A DNA stretch of 64,000 bases from Lota lota (GCA_026745465.1 JACYXH010000032.1:1-64000), one strand, 5' to 3'. Shown: positions 23,833 through 35,745, counted from the first letter of the stretch. The notes: generated by a model not told the origin, from the letters alone. Translations and numbers: made by a program.

Positions 23833-24518
23833 AAATATATAACATATGTCTCGTTGTTTTTAGATAATTGAATGTTGAAATATTACATTATACCTTTAAC
23901 CATGTCTAACCTAATACCTACAATTAACCATCTAACCTGCTAAAATAAGCAATTTATCAAACGTAATTTAGAAAGCCAAAGTAGCTTGTAGCTACTCACA
24001 CTACTACTACTAATCCTAGAAATGCTTGCAAACTGCATCTTGTTGTGTTGTTACTGGCACTCCTTTTAAATAAGCGACTATTCTGAACATATTAGAAATT
24101 TTTATATATATTATATCATATATTTTATATCAAATATAATAAACATACTTCCCTTAGATTTGTTGAGATGTCAATTCATTTTTTTTATCACTTGCCCAGG
24201 GCCTTGTCCTTCTCTGTCTGCCTCTGTACCTTCCTCTTCAATTTGAAAAGCAAATATATTCAATGGGAGAGAAATATATGGTGGTATTTCTTCCTCCATG
24301 TAGTCATTAAAAATTGTTAATAAGTACCATTTTAGAAGTTAGAATTTACCTTTTCCAATTATGTGTAATTCTAAGTGAAACATACATTTTTCAAACTCAG
24401 ATATCAGATGTGTAACTTACTTAAAAATGATTATGGCCACACTGCTACGTACCTTGCCCTGACGTCAGTCTCTACAGATCACTTTGCACTGGCTTGAACA
24501 GGGGCATGTGAAGGGCAA

Positions 24519-25040
24519 TGGATATTTGCTAACATTATTTGAATAGACTATTAGGTATGGCACCAAGTATACTGACGACCTGACCGTGGCATTGCTCATT
24601 TTACTGTCCACCCTCCTTGATGCGTATGCAGCGAGCCATTAGCCAAATGAAATGCCTCACACTTTGTGTGAGACACGTCAACACGTTGCACAAAGGATGA
24701 AGGGACATCTATGTGTTATATACCCTTAAATTGAGTTTCACATGGACAGGGCGAAGCCATTGTTATGTCTGACACTTCACCATATGGTACCTTTGGGAGT
24801 TGTGCTTAATCTTACATTTAATTAATTCAGTTAACGATAATCATGAGGCTGTTTTGGTGCCCCGCCTGCACTTCCTTCATTGAAGGACAGTGGATATTTG
24901 CAAACATTATTTGAATAGACTATTAGGTATGGCACTAAGTATACTGGCGACCGGACCGCAGCATTGCTCATTTTAGTGTCTGAGCCCCGGATGCGTCTGC
25001 CTCACACTTTGTTTCTCACACTTTCTGTGAGACTCGTCAA
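24519..25040 (+). promoter_or_regulatory. Upstream region of lectin B with two direct repeats
   Basis: Repeats at 24,519-24,690 and 24,889-25,040 share ggatatttgc, attatttgaatagactatta, cattgctcattttag/act and cctcacactttg. The distal copy contains the dyad ctcacactttgtgtgag. The proximal copy runs into a probable 5' untranslated exon ending at the gtgagtacc donor near 25,169; the coding exon follows the ttctccag acceptor at 25,416. Duplication of a promoter-proximal element is inferred. Confidence 0.5.
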
Positions 25041-25420
25041 TGCCTTGTAAGAACCCTAATGTTTGCAAAGAAGAGCCTTTGGATTACTTAAGTCAATTCC
25101 AAGTGTATCTTGTGCTGGTCCTAGATTCAGACGCTTCATTCATACAGAAGGACCTACAGACTCTGCCGGTGAGTACCATCTTCAAGTCAGAGAGACAAAA
25201 CTATTTTCATATGTTTTTGTACTGCTCTGTAATGGTAGACTCCTAATTTTTGGACTCTTAAGATTAATGTAATATGTAAATTACTTATGGCTCCATCTCA
25301 AAGGACCCATTTGTTTCCACTTTCAATAGAATGTTGTATGTATAATTTCATATGTATGTATGACTGTATACCTAGTAGCTAGTATAATCTATTGTCTGGG
25401 CATGTTGTTTCTCCAGAACC

Positions 25421-25773
25421 ATGGGGTCCAGTCATCTCATATGCAGTTTCATTGGTAGGTATTTCACACAGCACTACGGTATTTATCATTATCCAGTTCA
25501 TTATATAGAATAAACATGTACCTGCTATAACTTTTGACAGTCGACCTCCTCCTATGTTATTGTGATCGTGGGCGTGTGTAAGATTACTACATGAATAGTT
25601 AGAATATTTCAAAGATACAAAAGTTGCAGGATAAATGCTTGTAAAAAAATAGCTGAAGTATTTATTTTATTAAGTAAATAGTATTTTCTCATCACCAGGT
25701 GTTGTGGTCCTCCTGTGGAAGTCACCTGGATTTTCAGGTATTTCTATGTGTCCCATTTAAGGGCAGATGACAA

Positions 25774-25806
<33 letters not shown>

Positions 25807-28630
25807 AGTATTTCAATGTGTTTTGAACACTAGAATGCAACTTGACAAACTATTCTGTGGTTCCACTCTCCATTAAGCTGCATCCCGCATTAACCTGGCG
25901 TTGAGCGGCAAGGCTATTCAGTCTTCAACTTACCCGGGCGGGGAGGCTGAACACGCCATCGATGGGAACACCGACCCTCAAATGGAGCACAACAGCTGCA
26001 CCTCTACCCAGCCACAGGCCAAACCCTGGTGGAGGCTGGAGCTGACTGGTGTGTACAGGGTGTCAGAGATCCAGGTCACTAATAGGAATTCCTTTAGAGC
26101 TATGCTCAATGGCGTGGAAATACTCATCGGGCATTCAATGGAGAACAACGGCAACGACAATCCAAGGTGAGTCACTGGTGTCACTTACCCTACTTCCACT
26201 CAATACTGTTAGACCCCCAGCCAAAACGTTCTGGGTTTGATCCCTAATGACCTCAACCTGCTTTTAACTGTCTTTGGATAAAAGTGTAAATGCCTAAATA
26301 GGATAGAATATTATACTCTCAGAAAATAAGGGAACACAACTAGTGCTCTAGTAAAGTACACCTGGACACACACCAGCTTCTGGAATCTGGTCTCTGATAC
26401 CTTCACCAGACTACTGTATCTTCTCTCTCTGTCTCTTTTCCTCAGGTGTGCCATCATCAACGATGACCCAAGCTGCTTGACTCAGACTGTCAAGTGTTGG
26501 GGAATGGAAGGAAGATTCATAAACTTCTACAAGAACTCTGATGTAACAGATGCTTTGGCGTTGTGTGAGGTCAAAGTGTACGGAGGTAGGAACCCAGTCC
26601 ATCATTACATGATCGTCAAAGGGGGATGGGTGTACCAGTACCACTGTTGGTCAACCATCATTGGTCAAAAGTAAAATGCTGCTGTTCCTTATAGCTCAAC
26701 AGGTACAGCATGGCGTTAACACTGCCAGGGTTAGGTGTTTGATTCCCACTCGGGGATACCTATTATTACAATGGATGCACCGGCAGTATTGTAAGACACT
26801 TTTGGTAAAAGCATCCACCAAAGCACAATCTGCATACAGTGTTTTCACCCTGTGGTACACGTACCACTGGTGGTACATGAGGGTACTGCAGGTGGTACAT
26901 GAGGGTACTGCAGGTGGTACATGTACCACTGGTGGTACATGAAGGTACTGCAGGTGGTACACGTACCACTGGTGGTACATGAGGGTACTGCAGGTTGTAC
27001 ATTAACTTTTATTTTTGAAATTGACAAATGTACCATAATAAAAGAAATAATATAGCTCATTTAAAAAAGATTATAAATATTCATTTAAAAAAGTATTATG
27101 TTATTATTTTTGTTATACTTTGTGCAGTCACATTTTTCCATTGTACGGTTTACCATTTATGTTTTGTGTTGCTTTGTGTTTGCTGAATAAACACAAAGGG
27201 AGCATAAGCAGCATTGCTGACTTCTTCTTTCCACTGTCTCCCACTGGCCATGGCCTTCTTGCAGTAATACTTGTGTATAAAGGGTTTGCTGGCACTCTTT
27301 GGTCAGCCACTGCATTTGTATTTATCTATGTTCTACCGTTTCCATCTGAGGGTGTCCAAGAAAGGTGTTGATGACAATTTAGTGGTCCACCTAAAGTCAA
27401 AGGTTGGCACCACTGATCTACAGGACTGTTTTGTATTGTGATATTTCAGAGTGAAGTATCAAAGTAAGTTGTTTTCTGTATGGTCCAAGACACCTCATAG
27501 CCCTTCACATCAGTTGAGTTCAAGTGTGCTGAGATGTCTGAGAGAAAAGTACTGCCAAGTGTCTGAAGGTGTTTTGTGTGCATTTAAAAACATTCCACAC
27601 TGATTGGCAATTTAGTGTTGCTAATGACACTTTTGTAAATGTAAATAGTCTGCTAAATGTCTTAATAGTGGGTAGGGATTAGGTGTCTGCTCAAAGATAC
27701 TTAAAGGGATACTTACTGGGCTGAGAGTAGAAATCCCTCACCACCGCACTGTCTTTTGGTTCCCCAGAGTTAGGGCCTCCTCCACCCTCCATCAGCATTC
27801 AGGAGATTGGGAGGAACATCACTCTGGTGGGGAGGCGGCTGTGCTGGACAGACGCCCTGCTCTACTGCAGAGACTTTCACTGGGACCTGCTGAGCCTCAT
27901 GGGCCCAGAAGACCAGGAGATGATTGATGAGCTGGTGGCTCGCGCCCCCTTCCCACTAACCAGCCACCTCTGGGTGGGCCTGCGCAGGTACTGGCCAGAC
28001 CTTGGTGTCTATCAGGCAGTCAAGTCTGTCCTTATGATCATCTGTCCGTCCATCTCTTTGTCTTATGAAAAATAACAGGAAAATAACACAAGCTCAATAT
28101 TTGGCCACGTTATTCTTCCATACACTCAGGTAACTCTTTCATCTCTTTCAATGTTGGTAGGTCACTTTCAGGAAGCTCCTGGTTTTGGATGTCCGGTGAA
28201 CCAATGGACTTCAGCCAATGGGACGAAGGCTCACAACATTCCAGCCCCTGTGGGGGCGTGTCCAGCATGGAACCTTCCACATGGAGGCCACGCTCTTGTG
28301 AAGAACATCTTAACTTCATCTGTTTTACAGGTTGGTGTCCAGCCTATAGAGCCATTACCAGGTCCTTATAAAGCCAAATATGCTTAACCTTCTGTAAAGG
28401 CATGCACCCGCTTGAAACAGTAAGAGGTTTGAGCTTCCTGTTAGGGAAAATAAAAGTCCTCATATGTACTACGCTCAACCTAGGAGTGTGAATAAATTAA
28501 ATGAGCTGTAGGTATTTTCCACCACTTTCATTACATTTCTTATATTTCTATTTCCGCAGGTCCGACAGAAGGAGTGAACCAGTTGCGCTTCTATACTTCC
28601 ACAAGAGAGAATCAAATTCGCTGCACCTAA
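25421..28630 (+). CDS. Lectin B: secreted F-type lectin plus C-type lectin domain protein
   Basis: Coding exons 25421-25454, 25699-25737, 25878-26166, 26446-26585, 27768-27987, 28161-28330 and 28560-28630 (TAA). All introns are GT-AG, phases agree and the sum is 963 nt (320 residues). The start was chosen because exons 1 and 2 together make a clean signal peptide (MGSSHLICSFIGVVVLLWKS), and the ATG lies four bases after an acceptor. The fucolectin-type FTP domain spans about residues 27-167. The CTLD (about 185-297) shows LCWTDALLYC, LWVGL, SSWFWMSGEPMDFSQW, CGGV and CEEHLNFICF. The FTP-CTLD order recalls Drosophila Furrowed, which has F-type and C-type domains but also sushi repeats and a membrane anchor not seen here. 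It is probably a secreted recognition protein, transcribed divergently from its twin. Confidence 0.92.
25775..25808. repeat. TTA/ATT trinucleotide microsatellite, lectin B intron
   Basis: Mirror of the run at 21,817-21,850, of the same length. Confidence 0.9.
26847..26995. repeat. GGTGGTAC minisatellite in lectin B intron
   Basis: Mirror of 20,630-20,778, built on ggtacatgagggtactgcag and ggtacacgtaccactgg units. It lies in the 1.2-kb intron that separates the FTP and CTLD exons. Confidence 0.9.
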
Positions 28631-29825
28631 TTGGCCTCACTGGGGAACATAGCTGCTGATTCTGAAGAAGACCTGAGTAGTGAAGCTTCTGAATGCTGTA
28701 GCTCAGAGTGTGTCTGAGGTAGCTAGCTAGTTCTGCATTCCGTCATTATGGGCATTGTAACATGCCACATTTTGTGCTAGAATAGCATATATAATACATT
28801 TACTTTAGTTTATAATCAGTGAACTTCTTTATGAGCAGATGTAGTTGTGTCATGCATCAATCCTTTGATCTGAAATGTGGAGATTGTGAGTTCAAGATGG
28901 TTTCAACAGACTAAATCAAGTATCTGTTGGCTTTTATATCTCTGTCTGGCTTAGCTGATTTACAAATGATATCCACACAGTAGGGTTTTATCTTAAACTC
29001 TGATTGACTAGGTTGTTTTAATGGAATTGAAGTGGGGGTTATATTTATGTATTGATATTGACGATTCACTTTTTCCTGATGTGAATGTGCTGGTTTGTCT
29101 TTATTTTGCATATAAATGTAACATATTTAATGTTTGTTTGCTAGTGTCATCCTAATATCACTGACCAGAAGACCAATAATCTGAATGTATAAATAGATGA
29201 CATGGTTTGCCCCGCTGTAGTTATCAGAAATGTTAGCAGGCTAGCTTTAGTTAACAGAGTAACAAACAGTTCTGATTCATGGCTCTCTTGGATAAGCTGT
29301 TCAATGTCCACCAACCTATCCACGTATCTTTTTGACAATATCAACGATGAAACGTGATCTCCAAACGTCAGAATAGGTTGCTTGTAAAGGTCTTTGAAAA
29401 TGACCCATTTGACCGTTTTAGCCCCCTATCGACTGTTTGAAGAAACAGCAATACGTCACGTATGTCAAGGTTCTGCCTAAACAAAATGGATGACAATCAT
29501 TATATTCTCAGTAGAAAAAGCAACATTTAAGATAGTTACGGCATTAAAATGTGCTTTGATAACATTTCTAGTGATGAATAGTCATTTTAATGTTGTAATC
29601 TTCAGTCAGTGAACGTAGAGGATGTTTAGTTTGTTAGTTAATGCAACTTTTTCTATCGTTGCCATGGTGATTCATATAGATGCTGGTAACCCTGAAACAA
29701 CGCAGCTTGCATGTTGTTTGAATCTTTGTTTTGCGTTGTGTAACATTAGTCATCTGGGCTGCTATGTTATGTGTGTTATATGAAAGTCATGATATGTTAT
29801 TTTATGTAACTGATGATGTTCTTTC

Positions 29826-29831
29826 AATAAA
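29826..29831 (+). terminator. Poly(A) signal of lectin B
   Basis: AATAAA about 1.2 kb after the stop, 60 bp inside the outer end of the palindrome. The conserved arm therefore spans a whole transcription unit if this signal is used. Confidence 0.5.
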
Positions 29832-29890
29832 GACTTAGATTTTCGAGTGACCCACGGACAACTTTTTTCGTCTTTGGGACAGACCAGGCC

Positions 29891-31240
29891 TACATGTTTT
29901 TGTGGGAAAACAGGGAGTTTATATCCACTTTGCTTCTGCCAAAAAATCCATTCTAAAGGTTAATTTTATAAAAACATAGATAATAAGCACAAGATAATCA
30001 TGACCAATTAATCCCGCTTTAAAGTGTTAATGCGTCAATAAAGTAAAAGCAAGACTAAAAAGACTTTCAAAAGATTACTACAATTATCAACATGAGGGTC
30101 GTAGACCTTCAGGAAGTGATGCAAACACACCATTAACCCCGTTAATGGTGTGTGCACAGAATGACTTGGGAGTAAGATAACGACATCTGGTCTCTTTTAT
30201 ATGAATCAGGGCATCAAGATTTACTAAAATAGTACCTAATGTACTGTACATCCAGCCCTACAGGAAGTTATGTAATTAGTAGGTGACCTAGGGGTCAAGG
30301 ACACTTTGGAGTGAGAAAGAGACCTGGAGTTTCTTTCATATGAAAGAGGCCCTCAAGGACAAGTAAGATAATACATTTAGGGCCTCTAGCCCTACAGGAA
30401 ATAACTAAAAGAGTCTCGGATAATGCTCCATCTCATGACCTCTTACCCCTCTCACTTTGTTAGATCTCAGAAGGGGAGTGGCGCAGGCTCCTTCTGACCT
30501 TTCGACCCCATATATGAAAAACAGCTGTCTTTACACGCTGTTGAGGAAAGTGTCTTTAAACAGTTAAATTAGGTTTTGCCTCATACTATTCCCCCCTCCC
30601 CGCCAGATCCCTTTCTCTGAACCCATGTTTCAGTTCATTTTTATATTTACCTTCATCCTGTTCTCATCCCCCTCCCTGCTAAACGTCTGTCTCTAACCCC
30701 CTTTAGTTCTTAAAGATATTGTAAGATATTGCTCCACGGTTGGTATTGCCATCAAATGGCCCTTCCCTTGTCTCACAACCTAACAACAGATCCCCCTCAG
30801 ATAAACAGGTCGGGGGCCCATCATCCCCCCCCTCCCCCGAAATAATTAGCCTAGAGAGGGTGTAGGCGGTTTGTCATTGGCTTAATTTAATAACGGTAAC
30901 CCAATAGCCATCTGTGGGTTGCACCTTTTTGCATGATAATAAGTAATGATTGGAGGTAACTGAGAGCCCCGCCCTTGTCATGTGCTTTAAGACACTGTGT
31001 TGTGTGATGAAGAAAATACTTTAATGGGAGAAGAATGGGAGAATAATAATAAGAGAGCACTCAGGATTTTACACACAGAATCAAGCAGAGCTTTTTGTGA
31101 CCATGGAAGGTCTCTGGTGGTTGTTTTGGGGATCCTGCATGAGCCCACAAATATAGTATTGAACGTGAAGTATTGACTCAGCTGTATTTTTGGAAGAATC
31201 GGACTGGAAACTTGCTGTGGATATATGTGAACTTCTACAC
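29891..31240. repeat. Diverged counterpart of the lectin A flank
   Basis: Inverted homology to about 15,480-17,734, with many substitutions and indels. It shares aagcacatgacaaggg (as reverse complement), the interrupted C-run near 30,825 and the stretch around gaacgtgaagtattgactca. No coding gene is seen. On the plus strand it carries several TATA-like and AATAAA-like stretches, but none was assigned. Confidence 0.55.
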
Positions 31241-31314
31241 CTAATTTAGTTTTTTGACCTCAGGGTTCAGAGGATAGCCTAGCATCATAGAGCTAGAGTC
31301 TAACGTCGTGAAGA

Positions 31315-31385
31315 CGGTTAGTACTGCTGGTGGTGGTAGTGGTGGTGCTGGTGGTGGTAGTGGTGGTGCTGGTGGTGGAGGAGTT
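31315..31385. repeat. GGT-rich trinucleotide repeat
   Basis: An imperfect run of ggtggtgctggtggtggtag type, absent from the matching left side. Confidence 0.85.
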
Positions 31386-31442
31386 CTCTGGTGAGGTAGT
31401 GATAAGGGGACTCATGGAGCCAATGTGCAGGCAGACATCTTA

Positions 31443-31494
31443 ACAGGCGCTAGGACCCTGGGGAAGCCGTAGTCCCCAGGGTCCTAGCGCCTGT
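31443..31494. other. Perfect 22-bp stem hairpin with 8-nt loop
   Basis: The left stem 31,443-31,464 (core ggcgctaggaccctgggga) pairs without mismatch with 31,473-31,494; the loop is agccgtag. It is G+C-rich in an otherwise A/T-rich flank, so it would form a very stable hairpin in RNA or single-stranded DNA. Its role is unknown. Confidence 0.9.
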
Positions 31495-31499
31495 AAAGT

Positions 31500-32220
31500 G
31501 TGAACTCAGTGCGGTCAGCTCCAGTAGGAGGCCGATACTACCGGCCTACTGAAGACCAGACGGCCCCGTTTTCCAGAGACAGTCCCCGTTTTAAAAATAG
31601 GATTTTAAAGATACATGAATAGATTGAAAGGTTCTAGCTTGCTCATGAATATTCATTTCTAGACAGTTGGTAATTAGTCTGGGGTCTATCTGATAGGCTG
31701 ACGCGGCCTCGCTACGCGGGTGGTCTATCAATGGACTTTATACCATAAGTAGACCGATCATAAGCAATAGGATATCAAAACAATGTGTATCAATATAATT
31801 GTGATGTCAAACTAAGCTTTGAGCCTAATGTGAAGGCAGTCTCAAGCAAAGGTCACCAGTACTTATTCGATTTAAGGAAGCTTTGCAGTTTTAATGTAGA
31901 CTAATCTCATTTGAAAATGTTTTACTCATCTTGTTTCATGACAGCTCTTACCTTTGGTTTTATTTGCTGGTTTGGGAACCTAAACCTGATGAATAAGAAT
32001 ATGTTAAGGAACGTTGTGATCACTGCTGTGATCTGAATGGCCTCCGTCTTGTTTATCCTCAGAGGGTCACCAGGAAAGCTCAGGATATTCTTCAGGTTCC
32101 TCTACACCCTCTTTATTCTGAGTTTTCCCTCCTTCCCTCTGGGCGTTGGTGTAGGATGCCTAGATGAAGTAGGAATAAATAGGGTCGCTCTTTTGTCCCA
32201 GATGCTATCCAAAGTTTAAA
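31500..32220. other. Gene-poor segment, partly unmatched on left side
   Basis: No convincing gene. An open stretch at 32,037-32,219 (MASVLFILRGSPGKLRIFFR onward) is hydrophobic but short, unlike anything I recognise, and lacks splice or promoter support. The gatcaatggacttta region near 31,730 resembles 16,215-16,230 on the left. Confidence 0.45.
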
Positions 32221-32289
32221 CATGTAACTGGAAGGTTAGGTTTTTTGTTATGTCTGATAGGCACTTTTGTATGCTCTGACCATATAGTA

Positions 32290-32645
32290 CTGAAACTGTA
32301 TGTCCTTATAGGACCTAATCTTATTGTGTTTTGATGTTCCTTTTAGCTGTATGTGTTATGGGACCTAAACTTATTGTGTTTTTATGTTCCTTTTAGCTGT
32401 ATGTGTTTTAGGACCAAATTTACTGTGTTTTATGTTCCTTTTAGATGTTTGTGTTTTAGGACCTAATCATATTGTGTTTTTATGTTCATTTGAGCTGTAT
32501 TTGTTTTAGTACCTAATCTTATAGTGTTTTAATGTTCCTTTTAGCTGTATGTGTTTCAGGACCCCATCTTAATTGTTCTTTACCTTTTTTTAAACTGTTT
32601 GCTGTAAAAGGAATTGCCCCAGCAGGGATAATAAAGATTCATCTA
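32290..32645. repeat. 59-bp tandem repeat plus LINE-like tail
   Basis: Five units of about 59 bp with ttccttttagctgtatgtgt and ggacctaatcttattgtg. The left side (15,365-15,420) has one unit. After the array comes gtaaaaggaattgcc followed by agggataataaagattcatc, like the 3' end of fish L2/Rex-type LINEs; that assignment is tentative. Confidence 0.7.
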
Positions 32646-33235
32646 CTCTACCCATGCCCTGGTAGGCCCACGTACAAGTAGCAGACCGGTAATTAGTAAA
32701 CGACACCTGTGGCAAACGGCTTTTGTAATGAATTGTATTTTAAAATACTGCCAGGGGCAATATAGAATGATGAAGGCCCAGTGGTCAGACCCGATTGGTT
32801 CCTGTAGCTGTCAATCAAACATCTCTAACCAAATTACTGCCATGCCCACTCAATCCTGGAAAATGATCTGATAAATCTGGCTAATAAAGCCATTTTTAAA
32901 CAGCATTTTAGATGATTAAATAGCATATTTTCTTTATCAATCTTTGATGGATGACTAATATCAACGTCAACTTTGAATTCAAGAAGACGTTTTTACCCTT
33001 TGGATTTGGGTGACCAGGGATTTTAACCATTCATGTGATATTGTTTTGAACATTGTGGAGCCAATCCCTATATTGTGTTATGTAGTGTGGGCCGCTGTCT
33101 GCTGCTCTCATAGCTCTGCTGCTCGTGTGTGCATTGTGCGCGTGCACGCCGGGGCGCGTTCCTGCAGCGAGCGGAGCGGCAATAAACAGATCTGTTCTCT
33201 CTTCTTCTTTTGTTGAATATTGCATCGGGGCTGGA

Positions 33236-34755
33236 GCTTTATTCTTTATTATTCGTTGGTTCCTATAACTATATAAGCCTAATTATAAAGGGTAATGAAT
33301 GTTTAATAGAAGAGTTCTCAACAGCTTTATTCTTTATTATTCGTTGGTTCCTATAACTGTATAAGACTAATTATAAAGGGTAATGAATGTTTAATAGAAG
33401 AGTTCTCAACAGCTTTATTCTTTATTATTCGTTGGTTCCTATAACTGTATAAGACTAATTATAAAGGGTAATGAATGTTTAATAGAAGAGTTCTCAACAG
33501 CTTTATTCTTTATTATTAGTTGGTTCCTATAACTATATAAGCCTAATTATAAAGGGTAATGAAGGTTTAATAGAAGAGTTCTCAACAGCTTTATTCTTTA
33601 TTATTCGTTGGTTCCTATAACTTTATAAGCATAATTATAAAGGGTTATGAATGTTTAATAGAAGAGTTCTCAACAGCTTTATTATAACAATACAGATGCA
33701 TTTTAAAAACAGACATACTCTGACAGACATATATTCTGTATTTTTTAGATAGTGTCAGGGGATTTATTTCAAAATGCTACATTTATTTATTTAATGCCAC
33801 ATTTATTTCAGGGGACTTTTATTTCATAATGCTAACGTTTTGTATTAAATGCCACATTTATTGTGGCATTAAATTAATAAATGTGGCATTATGAAATAAA
33901 AGTCCCCTGAAATAAATAGATTTCACTTTATGAAATAAATGTAGCATTAAATAAATAAATATGGCATTGAATAAATAAATCTTGCATTAAATGAATACAT
34001 GTGGCATTTAATTAAAAAAGTGACATTAAATTAAAAAACATTGGCATTATGAAATAAAAGTACCCTGAAATAAATAAATGTGGCATTAACTAAATAAATG
34101 TAGCATAATGAAATAAAAGTTCCCTGAAATAAATAAATGTGGCATTAAATAAATAAACTGTATAACACTGTATAAAAAATACAGAATATATAGAGTATGT
34201 CTGTTTCTAAAATGCAGCTATAGTGTTGAGAACTCTTGTATTAAACCTTCATTACCCTTTATAATCAGGCTTATATAGTTATAGAAACCAATGAATAATA
34301 AAGAATAAAACTGTTGAGAACTCTTCTATTAAACCTTCATTACCCTTTATAATTAGGCTTATATAGTTATAGGAACCAACGAATAATAAAGAATAAAGCT
34401 GTTGAGAACTCTTCTATTAAACCTTCATTACCCTTTATAATTAGGCTTATATAGGAACCATCGAATAATAAAGAATAACGCTGTTGAGAACTCTTCTATT
34501 AAACCTTCATTACCCTTTATAATTAGGCTTATATAGGAACCATCGAATAATAAAGAATAACGCTGTTGAGAACTCTTCTATTAAACCTTCATTACCCTTT
34601 ATAATTAGGCTTATATAGTTATAGGAACCAATGAAAAATAAAGAATAAAGCTGTTGAGACCTCTTCTATTAAACCTTCATTACCCTTTATAATTAGGCTT
34701 ATATAGTTATAGGAACCAACAAATAATAAAGAATAAAGCTGTTGAGAACTCTAGC
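33236..34755. mobile_element. Foldback-like element: inverted arms made of 90-bp tandem repeats
   Basis: Five forward monomers of about 90 bp (33,236-33,680; landmarks ttattattcgttggttccta and aatagaagagttctcaacag) face about six reversed monomers (34,222-34,755). The core is about 520 bp, A/T-rich and itself palindromic, built on ggcattaaataaataaa. Long inverted ends composed of tandem repeats are the hallmark of foldback elements. No transposase is visible and no target duplication was established. The element is absent from the left half of the inverted duplication. Confidence 0.6.
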
Positions 34756-34869
34756 CATAGTCTTGGTGCATGGCGATGCGTCTCATACACAGAATTTACA
34801 GATTATTGTATTTTTATAGGTCTATATTCCTACAGTTTGAGAGACAACTTCTCTCCGGACAGCATCTAG

Positions 34870-35745
34870 TTTTTTTTTCTGCATTATGTGATTATTCTAG
34901 TAACGTTGACTAAAGAGCATAGGTTACTAAGTTTAAGATCATAGAAGACATACTAAGATGGACCAAGATAAGTGTTTATATTGGTAATGATAAGAATTGT
35001 AGGTAATATAATTATACAGAATAATGAGCACTGTCAATAAAATCGTATTTATAACAGCCTACTTTCATATATAACAAGTATATATTTAAAGTAATAATAA
35101 CTCAAGTAGAAGTAAAAGTAGTCATCAGATAATGACTTGAGGAAGAGTAAGAAAGTATCTAGTGAAAAGACTACTCAAGTACTGAGTTACTTCATACCAA
35201 ATGATTTATTGTTGTAATAAGCAGAGCAAAATAAACGTAAATAGACAAATATTACATTGTATATGCTTGTCTAATAGACATTAACAACATATAAAATAGC
35301 ATGTATCCCTTCAAATAAAAAACACAATAACACATTAAATCTCTACAAAATAACATGAATGAAGGCAAATACAGCCACAATAAATCTCTCTCTCTCAAAC
35401 AGACTTGAGTAAGACTGAAAGTATGATACATTAAAACTACTCTTTAAAGTAATCTATTCAAAAAATAAATGAAGTAAATGAAAGAGTAAATATAACCTCT
35501 GCGTGTATTTACGTGTGTATGTGTGTGTACTGTGTATACTATGTGTGTGTGTTTGTATTTATGTATGTGTGTGTATTTGTGTATGTACTATGTGTGTGTG
35601 TGTTTTATGTGTATGTGTGTACTATGTGTGTGTACTATGTGTGTGTGTGTGTGTTCTGTTTTTGTGTGTACTGTTTGTGTGTACTATGTATGTTTGTAGT
35701 GTGTGTTTACTATGTGTATGTGTACTATGTGTGTGTGTGTGTGTA
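34870..35745 (-). other. NLR2 3' flank and 3' UTR with GT microsatellite
   Basis: Inverted homologue of 12,724-13,333, with poly(A) signal AATAAA on the minus strand at 35,205-35,210. A long interrupted GT/TGTG microsatellite covers about 35,505-35,790 and overlaps the end of the NLR2 reading frame. Cys/Val-rich open frames on the plus strand here are microsatellite translations. Confidence 0.8.

Larger units (their letters stand above)
23833..29890. repeat. Right arm of near-perfect palindrome (6,058 bp)
   Basis: Mirror of 17,735-23,792. The right end is marked by cgtctttgggaca before aggcc at 29,890; beyond it identity to the left side drops to a clearly diverged, indel-rich alignment. The arm contains lectin B with upstream region, introns and poly(A) signal. 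Confidence 0.95.

Noticed and set aside
25040-25272. Translation start of lectin B at MPCKNP or MQRRAFG
   Set aside because: These frames lie in the upstream exon. The ATG at 25,421 gives a proper signal peptide and the right phase into exon 2.
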